Below, piece by piece: positions 39,446 through 48,476 of a DNA stretch of 59,312 bases. The translations under genes and the position numbers were made by a program. Under the pieces are notes generated by a model that did not search any database, was not told the DNA's origin, and was given only the letters and a program-made list of their open reading frames with translations. Position 1 is the first letter of the stretch, and the number at the start of each line of letters is the position of its first letter. The stretch spans positions 1 to 59,312 of the forward strand of contig JAEDDG010000010.1 of NCBI GenBank assembly GCA_016293865.1, given 5' to 3'. Source of the DNA: Oscillospiraceae bacterium. GTDB taxonomy: Bacteria; Bacillota; Clostridia; Oscillospirales; Oscillospiraceae.

Positions 39446-40480
39446 ATGAAAATAATTATTGACGCCATGGGCGGCGACAATGCGCCGGAGGAGATTGTCA
39501 AAGGTGCGCTTCTTGCCCGGCAGGATTTGGGCGCGGAACTGATTCTTGTGGGCCGTGAGGCTGAGATTCAGCGTGTGCTGCAGGAGCAGGGATACAGTAC
39601 GCCGCCGGCCGGCATTGAGATTGTTGCCGCCAGTGAGGTGGTGGATATGGAGGACGATCCGGCCACGGTGATCCGTCAAAAGAAGGATTCATCCATGGCG
39701 GTGGGTCTGCGTATGCTGCGGGAGGGCGCAGCTGCCGCAATGGTTTCCGCCGGAAGCACCGGCGCACTGCTGTCCGGCGCAACTCTGATTACAAAACGCA
39801 TCCGGGGCATTCGCCGTGCGGCGCTGGCGCCGGTTATGCCCAGTAAATCCGGCCGGGGCGCGCTGCTCATCGACTGCGGCGCGAATGCTGAATGCACGCC
39901 GGAGTATCTGCTGCAGTTTGCTTATATGGGCTCCTTTTATGCCAGAACCGTCATGGGCATTGAAAATCCCCGTGTGGGGCTTTTGAACATCGGCGCGGAG
40001 GAGACCAAGGGCACACCGCTGCAGAAGGAGGCCTATCAGCTTCTGAAGGCCGCTGCAGACCAGGGAAGAATCTGCTTTGCTGGAAACGCCGAGGCCCGCG
40101 ATGTGCTTCTGGGCGGCTTTGACGTCGTGGTGGCTGACGGCTATGCCGGAAACATCCTGCTCAAGGGAATTGAAGGTGTGGGCATTTACATGATCGACGA
40201 ACTGAAGGGCGTTTTCCTGAAGAATCTGCGCACAAAAATCGCCGCGGCGCTTGTAAAAAAGGATATGAAGGCATTCAAGCAAAAGCTGGATCCGTCAGAG
40301 ATCGGCGGAACCATGCTTCTGGGAATCTCAAAGCCGGTGATCAAGGCGCACGGCTCTTCCAATGCCTATGCGATCCGCAACGCGGTCAGACAGGCATTGT
40401 CCTGCGCGCAGGCCGATGTGTGCGGCGCGATCGCTGCAAACATCGGATATATGAAGGTCGACGGACAGCAGACGGAATAA
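39446..40480 (+). CDS. plsX: Phosphate acyltransferase PlsX
   Basis: 344 residues. PlsX converts acyl-ACP to acyl-phosphate, the donor used by PlsY for the first acylation of glycerol-3-phosphate. The N terminus IIIDAMGGDNAPE (about 3-15), then VSAGSTGALLSGA, LIDCGANAE and the VADGYAGNILLKGIEG region are characteristic. It acts at the cytosolic face of the membrane. In many Firmicutes plsX is followed by fabD, fabG and acpP; here the next gene is an ACP-like protein lacking the carrier serine, behind its own promoter, and then rnc. Confidence 0.95.
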   Translation: MKIIIDAMGGDNAPEEIVKGALLARQDLGAELILVGREAEIQRVLQEQGYSTPPAGIEIVAASEVVDMEDDPATVIRQKKDSSMAVGLRMLREGAAAAMVSAGSTGALLSGATLITKRIRGIRRAALAPVMPSKSGRGALLIDCGANAECTPEYLLQFAYMGSFYARTVMGIENPRVGLLNIGAEETKGTPLQKEAYQLLKAAADQGRICFAGNAEARDVLLGGFDVVVADGYAGNILLKGIEGVGIYMIDELKGVFLKNLRTKIAAALVKKDMKAFKQKLDPSEIGGTMLLGISKPVIKAHGSSNAYAIRNAVRQALSCAQADVCGAIAANIGYMKVDGQQTE

Positions 40481-40485
40481 AACGG

Positions 40486-40514
40486 TTGACAAACCCTTCC
40501 GTACGGCGTATATT
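40486..40514 (+). promoter_or_regulatory. Promoter of the ACP-like gene
   Basis: TTGACA (40486-40491), a 17-base spacer and TATATT (40509-40514). It sits directly after the plsX stop and gives a leader of about 45 bases. Confidence 0.85.
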
Positions 40515-40564
40515 TTCCTTGCTCGTTTTTCAAGACTAGCGTATGAACAACGGAGGAAGAAAAT

Positions 40565-40798
40565 ATGATTTTCGACAGAGTGAAAGACATTTTGCTGCAG
40601 GTGCTGGCAGTGGACGAGGAAGAGATTGTGGCTGACGCCTATCTGTATGACGATCTGAATGCGGATGACGCGGCGATGGAAGATATTTCCCTTGCTCTTG
40701 AGGATGAGTTTGGCGTCCCCGCCATTCCCCCTGCCGATTATGCGCAATTTGCAACTGTCGGCGATCTGGTCGATTACATCGGCGAGAATATTGCATAA
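40565..40798 (+). CDS. Acyl-carrier-protein-like protein lacking the phosphopantetheine serine
   Basis: 77 residues with the size, acidity and four-helix pattern of acyl carrier protein (RVKDILLQVLAVDEEEI, then DISLALEDEFGV). In ordinary ACP the 4'-phosphopantetheine serine is in the DSL motif. Here the aligned segment is L31-NADD-A36-AMED, so Asp35 stands where Ser is expected, and no other serine is nearby. The codons read GCG GAT GAC GCG, so a single base error would not restore serine. It probably cannot carry an acyl chain in the normal way and may be a regulatory or structural ACP homologue. It has GGAGGA upstream, its own strong promoter and a terminator before rnc. Confidence 0.8.
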   Translation: MIFDRVKDILLQVLAVDEEEIVADAYLYDDLNADDAAMEDISLALEDEFGVPAIPPADYAQFATVGDLVDYIGENIA

Positions 40799-40804
40799 CC
40801 TGGC

Positions 40805-40835
40805 AAAGGGGCAGGCAAAACGCCTGCCCCTTTGT
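40805..40835 (+). terminator. Terminator after the ACP-like gene
   Basis: A 12 bp perfect stem (40805-40816 with 40822-40833), loop AAAAC, tail TTTGTT. Confidence 0.85.
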
Positions 40836-40857
40836 TCCGATTACGGAGAGTAGAGCA

Positions 40858-41529
40858 ATGACTGAACTTGAGAAAAAACTGGGATATGTGTTTCAGGACC
40901 CGACGCTTCTGCAGACGGCACTGACGCACAGCTCCTATGCAAACGAGAACAGACGGCAGGAACTGGAATGCAACGAGCGCCTGGAGTTTTTGGGCGACGC
41001 CGTTCTGGGGATGACTGTGGCTGAGTGGCTGTTCCGCCACTGCCGGCGTCTGCCGGAAGGACAGATGACCAAAATACGCGCGGAGCTGGTCTGTGAACAA
41101 AGCCTGGCTGCGGCAGCGCAGGAGCTGGAGCTTGGCAGCGATCTGCGGCTGGGCCACGGCGAGGAACTCAGCGGCGGCCGTACCCGGCCAAGTATCCTGG
41201 CTGATGCAGTTGAGGCGATCATTGCGGCCGTCTATCTGGATGGCGGAGATGCTGCAGCCCTGATCCAGCGGCTGATTCTGGCGCCGGCTCAGGCCCGGCT
41301 GCGGCCTGCGGCGACGGATTATAAAACGGCGCTGCAGGAGCTTGTCCAGCGCCGCACCGGCAGCAGAATTGCATATATGCTCACCGGAGAGAGCGGACCG
41401 GATCACAACAAGCAGTTTACCGTGGCTGTGGCCGTCAACGGCGAGGTCAGGGGCGAGGGAACCGGACGGAGCAAAAAGGAAGCGGAGCAGGCGGCTGCCC
41501 ATCAGGCGCTGGAGGAACTGAAAAAGTGA
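40858..41529 (+). CDS. rnc: Ribonuclease III
   Basis: 223 residues. RNase III cuts double-stranded RNA, processing rRNA precursors and structured mRNAs. The catalytic signature NERLEFLGDAVLG (about 39-51) holds the metal-binding acidic residues, with the second acidic site at ADAVEAIIAAVYLDGG (about 116-131). The C-terminal double-stranded-RNA-binding domain spans about 152-221 and ends SKKEAEQAAAHQALEEL. GGAGAG precedes the ATG. The stop overlaps the next start as GTGA. The rnc to smc order is common in Firmicutes, here interrupted by the radical SAM and dehydrogenase genes. Confidence 0.96.
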   Translation: MTELEKKLGYVFQDPTLLQTALTHSSYANENRRQELECNERLEFLGDAVLGMTVAEWLFRHCRRLPEGQMTKIRAELVCEQSLAAAAQELELGSDLRLGHGEELSGGRTRPSILADAVEAIIAAVYLDGGDAAALIQRLILAPAQARLRPAATDYKTALQELVQRRTGSRIAYMLTGESGPDHNKQFTVAVAVNGEVRGEGTGRSKKEAEQAAAHQALEELKK

Positions 41530-42542
41530 CGCCAAAACGCAGGATCATCCCTGTTTTTGTGCCGCATCTGGGCTGTCCGCACGCATGTGTGTTCTGCAAT
41601 CAGCGGCGGATCTCCGGCGTGCAGCGGCCGGCAGACGCGGATGACGTGGAGCGCGCAGTCCGGTCGGCAGCCGCCTGCGGCCTGACCGGGCCGCAGACGG
41701 AAATTGCATTTTACGGCGGCAGCTTCACGGCTATTGCTCCGCAGCAGCAGGAAGCGCTTCTGAGCGCCGCCAGACGGGCGGTTGAGGCCGGACTTGCCGG
41801 TGCGGTCCGCCTGTCCACCAGGCCGGACTGTGTGGATGCGGAAACAGTCCGCCGCCTGCTGCGCTTCGGCGTAGAAACGGTTGAACTGGGCGCACAGTCC
41901 ATGGATCCGGCAGTTCTGCAGGCGTCCGGCCGCGGCCATACGCCGGAGGATACGGTGCTTGCCGCACAGCGGATTCGGGATGCGGGACTGCATCTGATCC
42001 TTCAGATGATGACCGGCCTGCCGGAGGATACGCCTGTGCGCGCAGCCGGCACGGCGCGGCAGCTGGCGGCGCTGCGGCCGGACGGCGTACGGATCTATCC
42101 TGCGGTGGTGATCAGGGACACGCCGATGTACGAAATGTGGCAGGCGGGTACATACCGGCCGCAGACGCTGGAAGAGGCGGTGGAGCTCTGCGCCGGACTT
42201 CTGGATGTGTTTGACGCGGCCGGAATCCCCGTAATCCGGCTGGGGCTGAACCCGACGGCGGAGCTTTCTGCCGGGGGAGCCGCTGCGGGGCCATATCACC
42301 CCGCATTCGGTGAACTGGTATACGGCAGGCGGTACCTGCATCGGGCGCAGGCGCTGCTGCGTGACGCGGCTTTGCCGGACGAGGTAACGCTTTGGGTCGG
42401 ACGCGGAAAAGCGTCGATGATGGCCGGACAGAAAGGCTGCAATCTTCAGACGCTGCGCACGCAGTTCGGACTGCGCCGGATCCGCGTGAAAGAAACGGCG
42501 CTCCCGCCGTGGGAAGTGCGGCTTGAAATCCGGAGAGTTTAA
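41526..42542 (+). CDS. Elp3-like radical SAM protein (GTG start)
   Basis: 338 residues. The radical SAM cluster motif is CPHACVFC (about 17-24), followed by the GGSFTAI region and the ELGAQSMD and LQMMTGLPEDT motifs of the Elp3/HemN-like radical SAM superfamily. The acetyltransferase domain of true Elp3 is absent. This stand-alone type is common between rnc and smc in Clostridia and is often annotated as a radical SAM protein of unknown function. The GTG start at 41526 overlaps the rnc stop by 4 bases, so the two are coupled. The C-terminal third (about 230-338) resembles no recognised domain. Confidence 0.85.
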   Translation: MTPKRRIIPVFVPHLGCPHACVFCNQRRISGVQRPADADDVERAVRSAAACGLTGPQTEIAFYGGSFTAIAPQQQEALLSAARRAVEAGLAGAVRLSTRPDCVDAETVRRLLRFGVETVELGAQSMDPAVLQASGRGHTPEDTVLAAQRIRDAGLHLILQMMTGLPEDTPVRAAGTARQLAALRPDGVRIYPAVVIRDTPMYEMWQAGTYRPQTLEEAVELCAGLLDVFDAAGIPVIRLGLNPTAELSAGGAAAGPYHPAFGELVYGRRYLHRAQALLRDAALPDEVTLWVGRGKASMMAGQKGCNLQTLRTQFGLRRIRVKETALPPWEVRLEIRRV

Positions 42543-42578
42543 ACAGACGATCGCTGCTTTGACGGAGATCGTCTGTTT
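42541..42578 (+). terminator. Terminator of rnc and the radical SAM gene
   Basis: A 12 bp perfect stem (42541-42552 with 42567-42578), a 14-base loop and a TTTT tail. The stop codon lies in the left arm. Confidence 0.85.
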
Positions 42579-42596
42579 TCGGATATTTTCGTGAAA

Positions 42597-42797
42597 ATGT
42601 CCGGCGGCCGGCGGCGCGGACAGAAACCGTGAAATTGCGGGTGCATTCTGCCGCCTGCTGAGCAACGCTGCCGCCTTCGCGACCGGCACGTCCATCACTG
42701 CGGCCGGCGGCCGGACTGCGCGGTAAAAGCGCGCCGTTTCCGTTTCCGCTGAACCGGAATGCAAAGGCTGCGCGGATGCTTTCTGTGCAGCCTTTTT
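42597..42797 (+). pseudogene. Decayed copy of the 3' end of the downstream dehydrogenase and its terminator
   Basis: The stretch 42621-42797 aligns with 43708-43886, the last codons, 3' flank and terminator of the SDR gene, with few gaps. From 42631 the frame reads EIAGAFCRLLSNAAAFATGT and ends at a TAA (42724-42726) at the same place as the live gene (43811-43813). Matched changes turn tryptophan, tyrosine and aspartate codons into arginine and alanine codons, consistent with loss of function. The terminator stem (about 42763-42797) is damaged by mismatches. Only about 45 codons can be recognised and no start is present. The rest of 42800-42920 shows nothing clear. Confidence 0.7.
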
Positions 42798-42976
42798 CCG
42801 CAGCGGACTGCCACCGGCGCGCATGGAAAGGAAAAAACAGCAGGAAAAGGCGCCGGAAAGCGCCGAAAAGGCAGGATCGCTGCGGCAAAGCGTCAGTTCT
42901 GCAAATATGTATTCACTTTACGGACATTTTTTCTTTGAAAATGTCTGATTGAACGGTGGCGTGTGCAAAGCGGCTG

Positions 42977-43015
42977 TGCTATACTCGCTGTACAAGTTGA
43001 TCCTGAGCTGGATCA
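42977..43015 (+). promoter_or_regulatory. Promoter and operator candidate of the dehydrogenase
   Basis: An extended -10 (TGC then TATACT at 42980-42985) without a good -35. Just past the expected transcription start is the dyad TGATCC (42998-43003) and GGATCA (43010-43015), a possible operator. A further dyad, GACATTTT/AAAATGTC (42923-42945), lies upstream. Confidence 0.5.
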
Positions 43016-43030
43016 GAAAGGCGGAATAAT

Positions 43031-43813
43031 ATGTCAAAGAATATTTTTTCCATGGAAGGGAAAAAGGTTGTTGTCTTCGGCGGCAGCGGCTATCTTGGCA
43101 GCGCCAGCGTTGAGGCGATGATCGATCTGGGCGCACAGGTTGTTGTGGCGGACAAGTTCCCGGAATACACCAAGGGACATGCTGAGGAGCTGGCGAAGAT
43201 TCCCGGCTGCGTGCTGTTTGAGTGCGACATCACCAGCACGGACTCTGTCAAGGCGGCATATGAAAAGTGCATTGCTGAGTTCGGCGGCTTCAATGCCATG
43301 GCAAACCTGGTTTCCTTCGGCGTTCAGGCCAATATTGATGTTATGACGGACGATCAGTTCCGGCTTGGCGTTGAGGGCAATATCACCCATCAGTTCCGCG
43401 CCATCCGCGAAGCGATTCCGTATTTTGAAAAGATCGGCGGCGGCGCCATTGTAACGACAGGCTCCATGTACGGCGTTGTGTCTCCCGATCCGCGGATCTA
43501 CGGCGTCAGCGGCCAGAACAACCCCTGCAACTACGGCCCCAACAAGGCCGGCGTGCTTCAGCTGACCCGGTATGCGGCAGGCCATCTGGCCGACAAGGGC
43601 ATCCGCGTCAACTGCGTGATTCCCGGTCCCTTCCCGGATGACCGGAAGCTGCCGCCCAAAGAGTTCCTGCAGGAGCTCAGCAACAAGACCATGCTGGGCC
43701 GCGTGGGCAGAAACCGTGAAATCGCGGGTGCATTCTGCTACCTGCTGAGCGACGCATCCTCCTTCGTGACCGGCACGTCCATCACTGTGGACGGCGGCTG
43801 GACTGCGTGGTAA
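43031..43813 (+). CDS. Short-chain dehydrogenase/reductase
   Basis: 260 residues with a Rossmann fold. The NAD(P)-binding loop is GGSGYLGSA (about 18-26), in the place of the usual TGxxxGxG; the catalytic serine is in TTGSMYG (about 140-146) and the YxxxK pair is YGPNK (about 168-172). The ending SSFVTGTSITVDGGW is typical of classical SDR enzymes. Aspartate at the end of the second strand (VVADKF) favours NAD. Sugar or sugar-acid oxidation is plausible for this group but the substrate is unknown. AAAGGCGG precedes the ATG. A decayed copy of its 3' end lies upstream. Confidence 0.88.
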   Translation: MSKNIFSMEGKKVVVFGGSGYLGSASVEAMIDLGAQVVVADKFPEYTKGHAEELAKIPGCVLFECDITSTDSVKAAYEKCIAEFGGFNAMANLVSFGVQANIDVMTDDQFRLGVEGNITHQFRAIREAIPYFEKIGGGAIVTTGSMYGVVSPDPRIYGVSGQNNPCNYGPNKAGVLQLTRYAAGHLADKGIRVNCVIPGPFPDDRKLPPKEFLQELSNKTMLGRVGRNREIAGAFCYLLSDASSFVTGTSITVDGGWTAW

Positions 43814-43850
43814 AAAGCGCGCTGTTCCCGTTCCCGCTGAACCGGAATGC

Positions 43851-43886
43851 AAAGGCTGCACAGAAGCTTTCTGTGCAGCCTTTTTC
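43851..43886 (+). terminator. Terminator of the dehydrogenase gene
   Basis: A 15 bp stem (43851-43865 with 43869-43883) followed by TTTTT. A mutated copy lies near 42763-42797. Confidence 0.92.
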
Positions 43887-43918
43887 TTGGATTTTTCATG
43901 GTGTTTTTCCAATTCTTA

Positions 43919-43947
43919 TTGCAAAAATCTGTAATTAAATGTATACT
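43919..43947 (+). promoter_or_regulatory. Promoter of smc
   Basis: TTGCAA (43919-43924), a 17-base spacer and TATACT (43942-43947), about 40 bases before the smc start. The following genes to leuS show no comparably good promoter. Confidence 0.8.
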
Positions 43948-43985
43948 AAACTGAATGTTTGTGTTCTTTAAGGAGTTGGAAGCAC

Positions 43986-46900
43986 TTGTACCTGAAAGCA
44001 TTGGAGCTGCACGGGTTTAAATCTTTCCCGGTCAAAACGCGCCTGACTTTTGATCGGGACGTCACAGCCATCGTGGGCCCCAACGGCAGCGGAAAATCCA
44101 ATATCTCGGACGCTCTGCGCTGGGTCATGGGCGAGCAGTCCACTCGTGCGCTGCGCGGCGGCAAAATGGAAGACGTTATTTTCGGCGGCACGGAAAAGCG
44201 CGGGCCCATGGGCTTTGCGGAGGTGTCGCTGGTTTTTGACAATTCCGGCCATATCTTCAACATGGACAGCTCCGAGGTTATGTTAACCAGACGTTATTTC
44301 CGCTCCGGTGAAAGCGAGTATTATATCAACAAGAACCAGGTGCGGCTGAAGGATATCAGCGAGATGCTGATGGACACCGGCCTGGGCAGAGACGGTTACA
44401 GCATCATCGGACAGGGGCGTATTGATGAAATCCTGTCTGTCCGCAGTACAGACCGGCGTGAGATTTTTGAGGAAGCGGCCGGTATTTCCCGTTTCCGTCA
44501 CCGCAAGGAGGAGTCCGAGCGGAAGCTGGAGCGCGCGGATGAAAATCTTCTGCGCATCAATGACAAGATCAGTGAGCTGGAAATACAGGTTGAGCCATTG
44601 CGGCGGCAGTCGGAGATCGCAAAGCGCTATCTGATTCTGCGCGATGAGCTGCGGGGACTTGAGATTTCTGCGTGGATGGATGAGCTTGACCGGCTGAGCA
44701 GTCAGACAAAGCAGCTGGATATGGACTGTGCGTCGGCCGCAAAAGAGCTGGCTGAGGCAAAAAGTGAGCTGGACAGACTGTACGCCTCCGGTGAGGCGTA
44801 TTTTGAGCGGGTCAAGGCCAAGGAAACGGAGACAGAAAAGGTCCGGACGCTTCTTGCGGAGACGGAGGCGTCCGCCGCTGAGACAGAAAATGAAGCGGCG
44901 GTTGCGCGCGCAGACCAGCGGAGCAACTCAGACAATATTGAGCGCGTCAAGGCCGAACTTGAACAGCAGGAGGACCGCGACAGCGGCATTCTCAGTCAGA
45001 TTCAGGAGCGGGAGACACGCATCGGCCAGATCGCCGAAGAGAAAAAGGCCGGCGAAGAGCGGGCGGAGATCCTGAACCGGGAAATGGCGGAGCTGGATGC
45101 CCGGGCGGACGCTGAAGAGGCGGCAATTGCCGCTGTGACCCGCGAAGCGGGCGAAATCGCTGTGCGCCTGAGCGGCGCGCGTGCGACGGTTTCTGCGCTT
45201 GCCGATGCGCTTCAGGAGCTGGAGGACCGCAATGCCGGCCGCCTGGCGGAGCTGAACGACGCGGAGCAGCGGCTGCAGACAGCTGAAAATGAGACGCGGG
45301 CGCAGACTGAGGCACTGGGCGCTGCGCAGCAGCACAGAGAGGAACTGGCCAATCTGGTCAGCGGCCATACGCTGCGCACGGAGAGCAGAAGGCGCCGGGC
45401 CGAAGCGGCGGCGCAGAAAAAAATGAACCTGACCATGGAGCTAGGGGCCATGCGCTCGCGCATTGCGCTGCTCACGGAAATGGAAAAGGATTATCAGGGC
45501 TATTCCAAGGCGGTCAAAACCGTTATGCAGGAGGCAAAGCGCGGTTTCCTCCGCGGGGTCCACGGTACGATTGCCGAGCTTGTGCGCAGCGATGCGCGCT
45601 GCACGCTGGCTGTTGAAACCGCTCTCGGTGCCGGAATCCAGAATATTGTGGTTTCAAGCGAGGCGGACAGCAAGGCCGGCATTGAGCTTTTAAAGCGCAG
45701 GGGCGGGCGCGCTTCCTTTATGCCCATGTCAGTGGTGCGCGGCAGCCGCCTGACGGAGCGCGGGCTGGAGGAAGAAGACGGATTTGTCGGCATTGCGGCG
45801 GATCTGGTGAAGTTTGATCCCCAGTATACCGGTGTGGTGACTTACCTTCTGGGCCGTACGGTGGTCAGCGAGAATCTGGATACTGCGGTGCGCACGGCCC
45901 GCAGATACGGACACAGATTCCGTATTGTGACGCTGGACGGACAGGTGATCAACGCCGGCGGCATCATGACCGGCGGCTCCGCCGTGTCCAACGCGGGCAT
46001 TCTTTCCAGGGCAAACGAGCTGGAGGAACTGGCCAAACGGGAAAAGAACGCCGCACAGCAGGCGGCAGATGCTGAAAAAGCCAGCGAGGATGCGCAGCGG
46101 GAACTGACAAAAGCGGAATATGAACTGTCTGTCGCGGCGGATGAGCTGCGCCGGGCGGAGGATGAAGTGCTGAAGCTGGAGGCGGCGCGTCTGCACAGCA
46201 GTCAGATGGAGGTTGCTGTCCGTGACGGCAGGGACAGCCTGCGGGCTGAGGCGGAGACGCTGAGCCGCCGGACGGCAGAGACGGAAAACCAGATCAGCCA
46301 GACCAGGCAGACAATCTCAGAGCTTGAGGCAAAGGCTGCGGGGCTGCAGGAAACGGCGGAGGCCAGATCGGCGGGCTTCAAAGGCCTGGCCGGACGCCGG
46401 CAGGAGCTGGTGGATGAACTGTCCGCACTGCGGGCAAGGGATGCGTCGCTGGATGCGGAGCGGGATGCCGTGCTGCGGGCGATGGATGAACTGAAAACAC
46501 TGCGGCGTTCACTGTCGGGCGGCCGCAGCCAGTATCTGGCGGCTCTGGAGGGATACCAGAGGCGGGCGCAGGAGCTGGAGGCATCCATTGCAGACTGTGC
46601 CGGCCGTCTGGCTGCCATCGGCGCGCAGGCAGAGGGCTACCGGCGCCGCCTGAGTCAGATTTCACAGGAAAAGCTGCAGCTTGAAGCGGAGCGCACAAGG
46701 CGCGACCGGGACATTCAGGAAAAAAACAATCTGCAGATCCAGCTGGAGCGGGAGGCCGCCCGGCTGGAGCAGAAGAGACAGGCTGTGCTCGGCGAGGAAA
46801 AGCGCATAGTCGACAAGCTCTGGGACAGCTATGAGCTGAGCCGGACCGCGGCTATGGGGCTGCGGCAGCCGGTGGAGAATAAAGCGGAGACACAAAAGCG

Positions 46901-47549
46901 CATCGGCGAGATCCGGCGGGAAATTTCCAGAATGGGCACGCCGAATATCGGCGCCATTGAGGAGTATGAGCGGGTGAACACACGCTATACCTTCCTGACC
47001 GATCAGCGGGACGATGTGGAAAAAGCCCGGTCGGAGCTTTTGAAGATCATCCGGGAAATTACGGCCAATATGCGCAGCATTTTTGCCCGTGAGTTCACCC
47101 AGATCGCTGAGAGCTTCTCGACGACCTTCCGGGAACTGTTCGGCGGCGGAAAAGCGTCGCTGGAGCTGGAGGATGAGGAAAATATCCTGGACTGCGGCAT
47201 TGAAATCAAAGTTCAGCCGCCGGGGAAGACGCTGAAAACCATTACCCTGCTGTCCGGCGGAGAAAAGGCTTTCGTGGCCATCGCGCTGTATTTTGCAATA
47301 CTGAAGGTCCGTCCAGCCCCGTTTGTCGTGATGGATGAGATTGAGGCGGCGCTGGATGAGGCCAATGTCACGCGCTTTGCCCAGTATATGCGCACCATGG
47401 CCGATAAAACGCAGTTTCTTGTGATCACACACCGCCGCGGAACCATGGAGGAGGCCGATGTTCTTTACGGCGTAACCATGCAGGAGCACGGCGTGTCCCA
47501 GGTGATGCGTCTGGATCTGAGCGAGGCGGAGAAAACCATCAAAGCGTAA
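43986..47549 (+). CDS. smc: Chromosome segregation protein SMC (TTG start)
   Basis: 1187 residues. SMC forms the condensin that compacts and separates replicated chromosomes. The N-terminal ATPase head has GPNGSGKSNISDALRWVMG (about 32-50). Two long coiled coils (about 170-500 and 670-1010) flank the hinge (about 510-660). The C-terminal head has the signature LSGGEKAFVAIALYFAILKV and Walker B FVVMDEIEAALD. The start is a TTG at 43986 with AAGGAG 10 bases upstream, giving the canonical YLKALELHGFKSF; no ATG is suitably placed. ftsY follows 21 bases later, a conserved pair. Confidence 0.95.
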   Translation: MYLKALELHGFKSFPVKTRLTFDRDVTAIVGPNGSGKSNISDALRWVMGEQSTRALRGGKMEDVIFGGTEKRGPMGFAEVSLVFDNSGHIFNMDSSEVMLTRRYFRSGESEYYINKNQVRLKDISEMLMDTGLGRDGYSIIGQGRIDEILSVRSTDRREIFEEAAGISRFRHRKEESERKLERADENLLRINDKISELEIQVEPLRRQSEIAKRYLILRDELRGLEISAWMDELDRLSSQTKQLDMDCASAAKELAEAKSELDRLYASGEAYFERVKAKETETEKVRTLLAETEASAAETENEAAVARADQRSNSDNIERVKAELEQQEDRDSGILSQIQERETRIGQIAEEKKAGEERAEILNREMAELDARADAEEAAIAAVTREAGEIAVRLSGARATVSALADALQELEDRNAGRLAELNDAEQRLQTAENETRAQTEALGAAQQHREELANLVSGHTLRTESRRRRAEAAAQKKMNLTMELGAMRSRIALLTEMEKDYQGYSKAVKTVMQEAKRGFLRGVHGTIAELVRSDARCTLAVETALGAGIQNIVVSSEADSKAGIELLKRRGGRASFMPMSVVRGSRLTERGLEEEDGFVGIAADLVKFDPQYTGVVTYLLGRTVVSENLDTAVRTARRYGHRFRIVTLDGQVINAGGIMTGGSAVSNAGILSRANELEELAKREKNAAQQAADAEKASEDAQRELTKAEYELSVAADELRRAEDEVLKLEAARLHSSQMEVAVRDGRDSLRAEAETLSRRTAETENQISQTRQTISELEAKAAGLQETAEARSAGFKGLAGRRQELVDELSALRARDASLDAERDAVLRAMDELKTLRRSLSGGRSQYLAALEGYQRRAQELEASIADCAGRLAAIGAQAEGYRRRLSQISQEKLQLEAERTRRDRDIQEKNNLQIQLEREAARLEQKRQAVLGEEKRIVDKLWDSYELSRTAAMGLRQPVENKAETQKRIGEIRREISRMGTPNIGAIEEYERVNTRYTFLTDQRDDVEKARSELLKIIREITANMRSIFAREFTQIAESFSTTFRELFGGGKASLELEDEENILDCGIEIKVQPPGKTLKTITLLSGGEKAFVAIALYFAILKVRPAPFVVMDEIEAALDEANVTRFAQYMRTMADKTQFLVITHRRGTMEEADVLYGVTMQEHGVSQVMRLDLSEAEKTIKA

Positions 47550-47570
47550 GTACACAAAGGAGAAACCGGA

Positions 47571-48476
47571 ATGGGATTTTTTGATAAGATCAAAGAGGGC
47601 CTCGCCAGGACCCGCAAAAATATGACTGCCCAGCTCAGCGGCATGATCGCGTCCTTTACTGGCGCCAACGAGGAGTTTTTTGAGGAGCTTGAGGAAACGC
47701 TGATCCTGGCCGACGTCGGCGTGGAGACGGCGATGAAGGCCGTGGAAAAGCTGCGCGAGGTGACGAAGCAGGAGGGATATACGAAGGGCGAGGACATCAA
47801 GGCCGCGCTGACGGATATCCTGACTGAACTGATTGATCTGGACGGCACGCTGAAGATGAACACGAAACCTTCTGTCATCCTGGTCATCGGCGTGAACGGC
47901 GTGGGGAAGACCACCACCATCGGCAAGATTGCCATGATGCTGACCGAACAGGGGAAAAAGGTTCTGCTTTGCGCGGGCGATACATTCAGGGCCGCTGCTG
48001 CCGAGCAGCTCACCGTCTGGGCGGAACGCTCCGGCAGCGAAATTGTCCGCCATGCCGAGGGCAGCGACCCGGCCGCCGTGGTATTTGACGGAATCTGCGC
48101 GGCCAAAGCCAGGGGAACCGACGTGATCATCTGCGACACTGCCGGACGGCTGCACAATAAATCCAACCTGATGAATGAGCTCAACAAGATCAGCCGCGTG
48201 ATTGACCGGGAACTGCCGGGGGCCGACCGCGAAACCCTGCTTGTGCTGGATGCCACCACCGGTCAGAACGGACTGATTCAGGCCAAGCAGTTCAAGGAAT
48301 CGGCCGGGATTACCGGCATAGTCCTGACCAAACTGGACGGTACGGCCAAAGGCGGCATTGTTTTTGCCATTGCGGATCAGCTGCAGATTCCTGTGAAATA
48401 TGTGGGTGTCGGCGAGCAGGCAGGCGATCTGCTGCCCTTCAATCCGCGCGAGTTTGTGGAGGCGCTGCTGAGATGA
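47571..48476 (+). CDS. ftsY: Signal recognition particle receptor FtsY
   Basis: 301 residues. FtsY docks ribosome-SRP complexes to the membrane for protein insertion. The N domain (about 1-85) is followed by the NG GTPase domain with GVNGVGKTTTIGKIA (about 106-120), GDTFRAAAAEQL, CDTAGRLHN and TKLDGTAKGG. The long acidic A domain of E. coli FtsY is absent; MGFFDKIKEGLARTRKNM is the short amphipathic membrane-targeting start usual in Firmicutes. GGAG precedes the ATG. The stop overlaps rdgB as ATGA. Confidence 0.96.
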   Translation: MGFFDKIKEGLARTRKNMTAQLSGMIASFTGANEEFFEELEETLILADVGVETAMKAVEKLREVTKQEGYTKGEDIKAALTDILTELIDLDGTLKMNTKPSVILVIGVNGVGKTTTIGKIAMMLTEQGKKVLLCAGDTFRAAAAEQLTVWAERSGSEIVRHAEGSDPAAVVFDGICAAKARGTDVIICDTAGRLHNKSNLMNELNKISRVIDRELPGADRETLLVLDATTGQNGLIQAKQFKESAGITGIVLTKLDGTAKGGIVFAIADQLQIPVKYVGVGEQAGDLLPFNPREFVEALLR

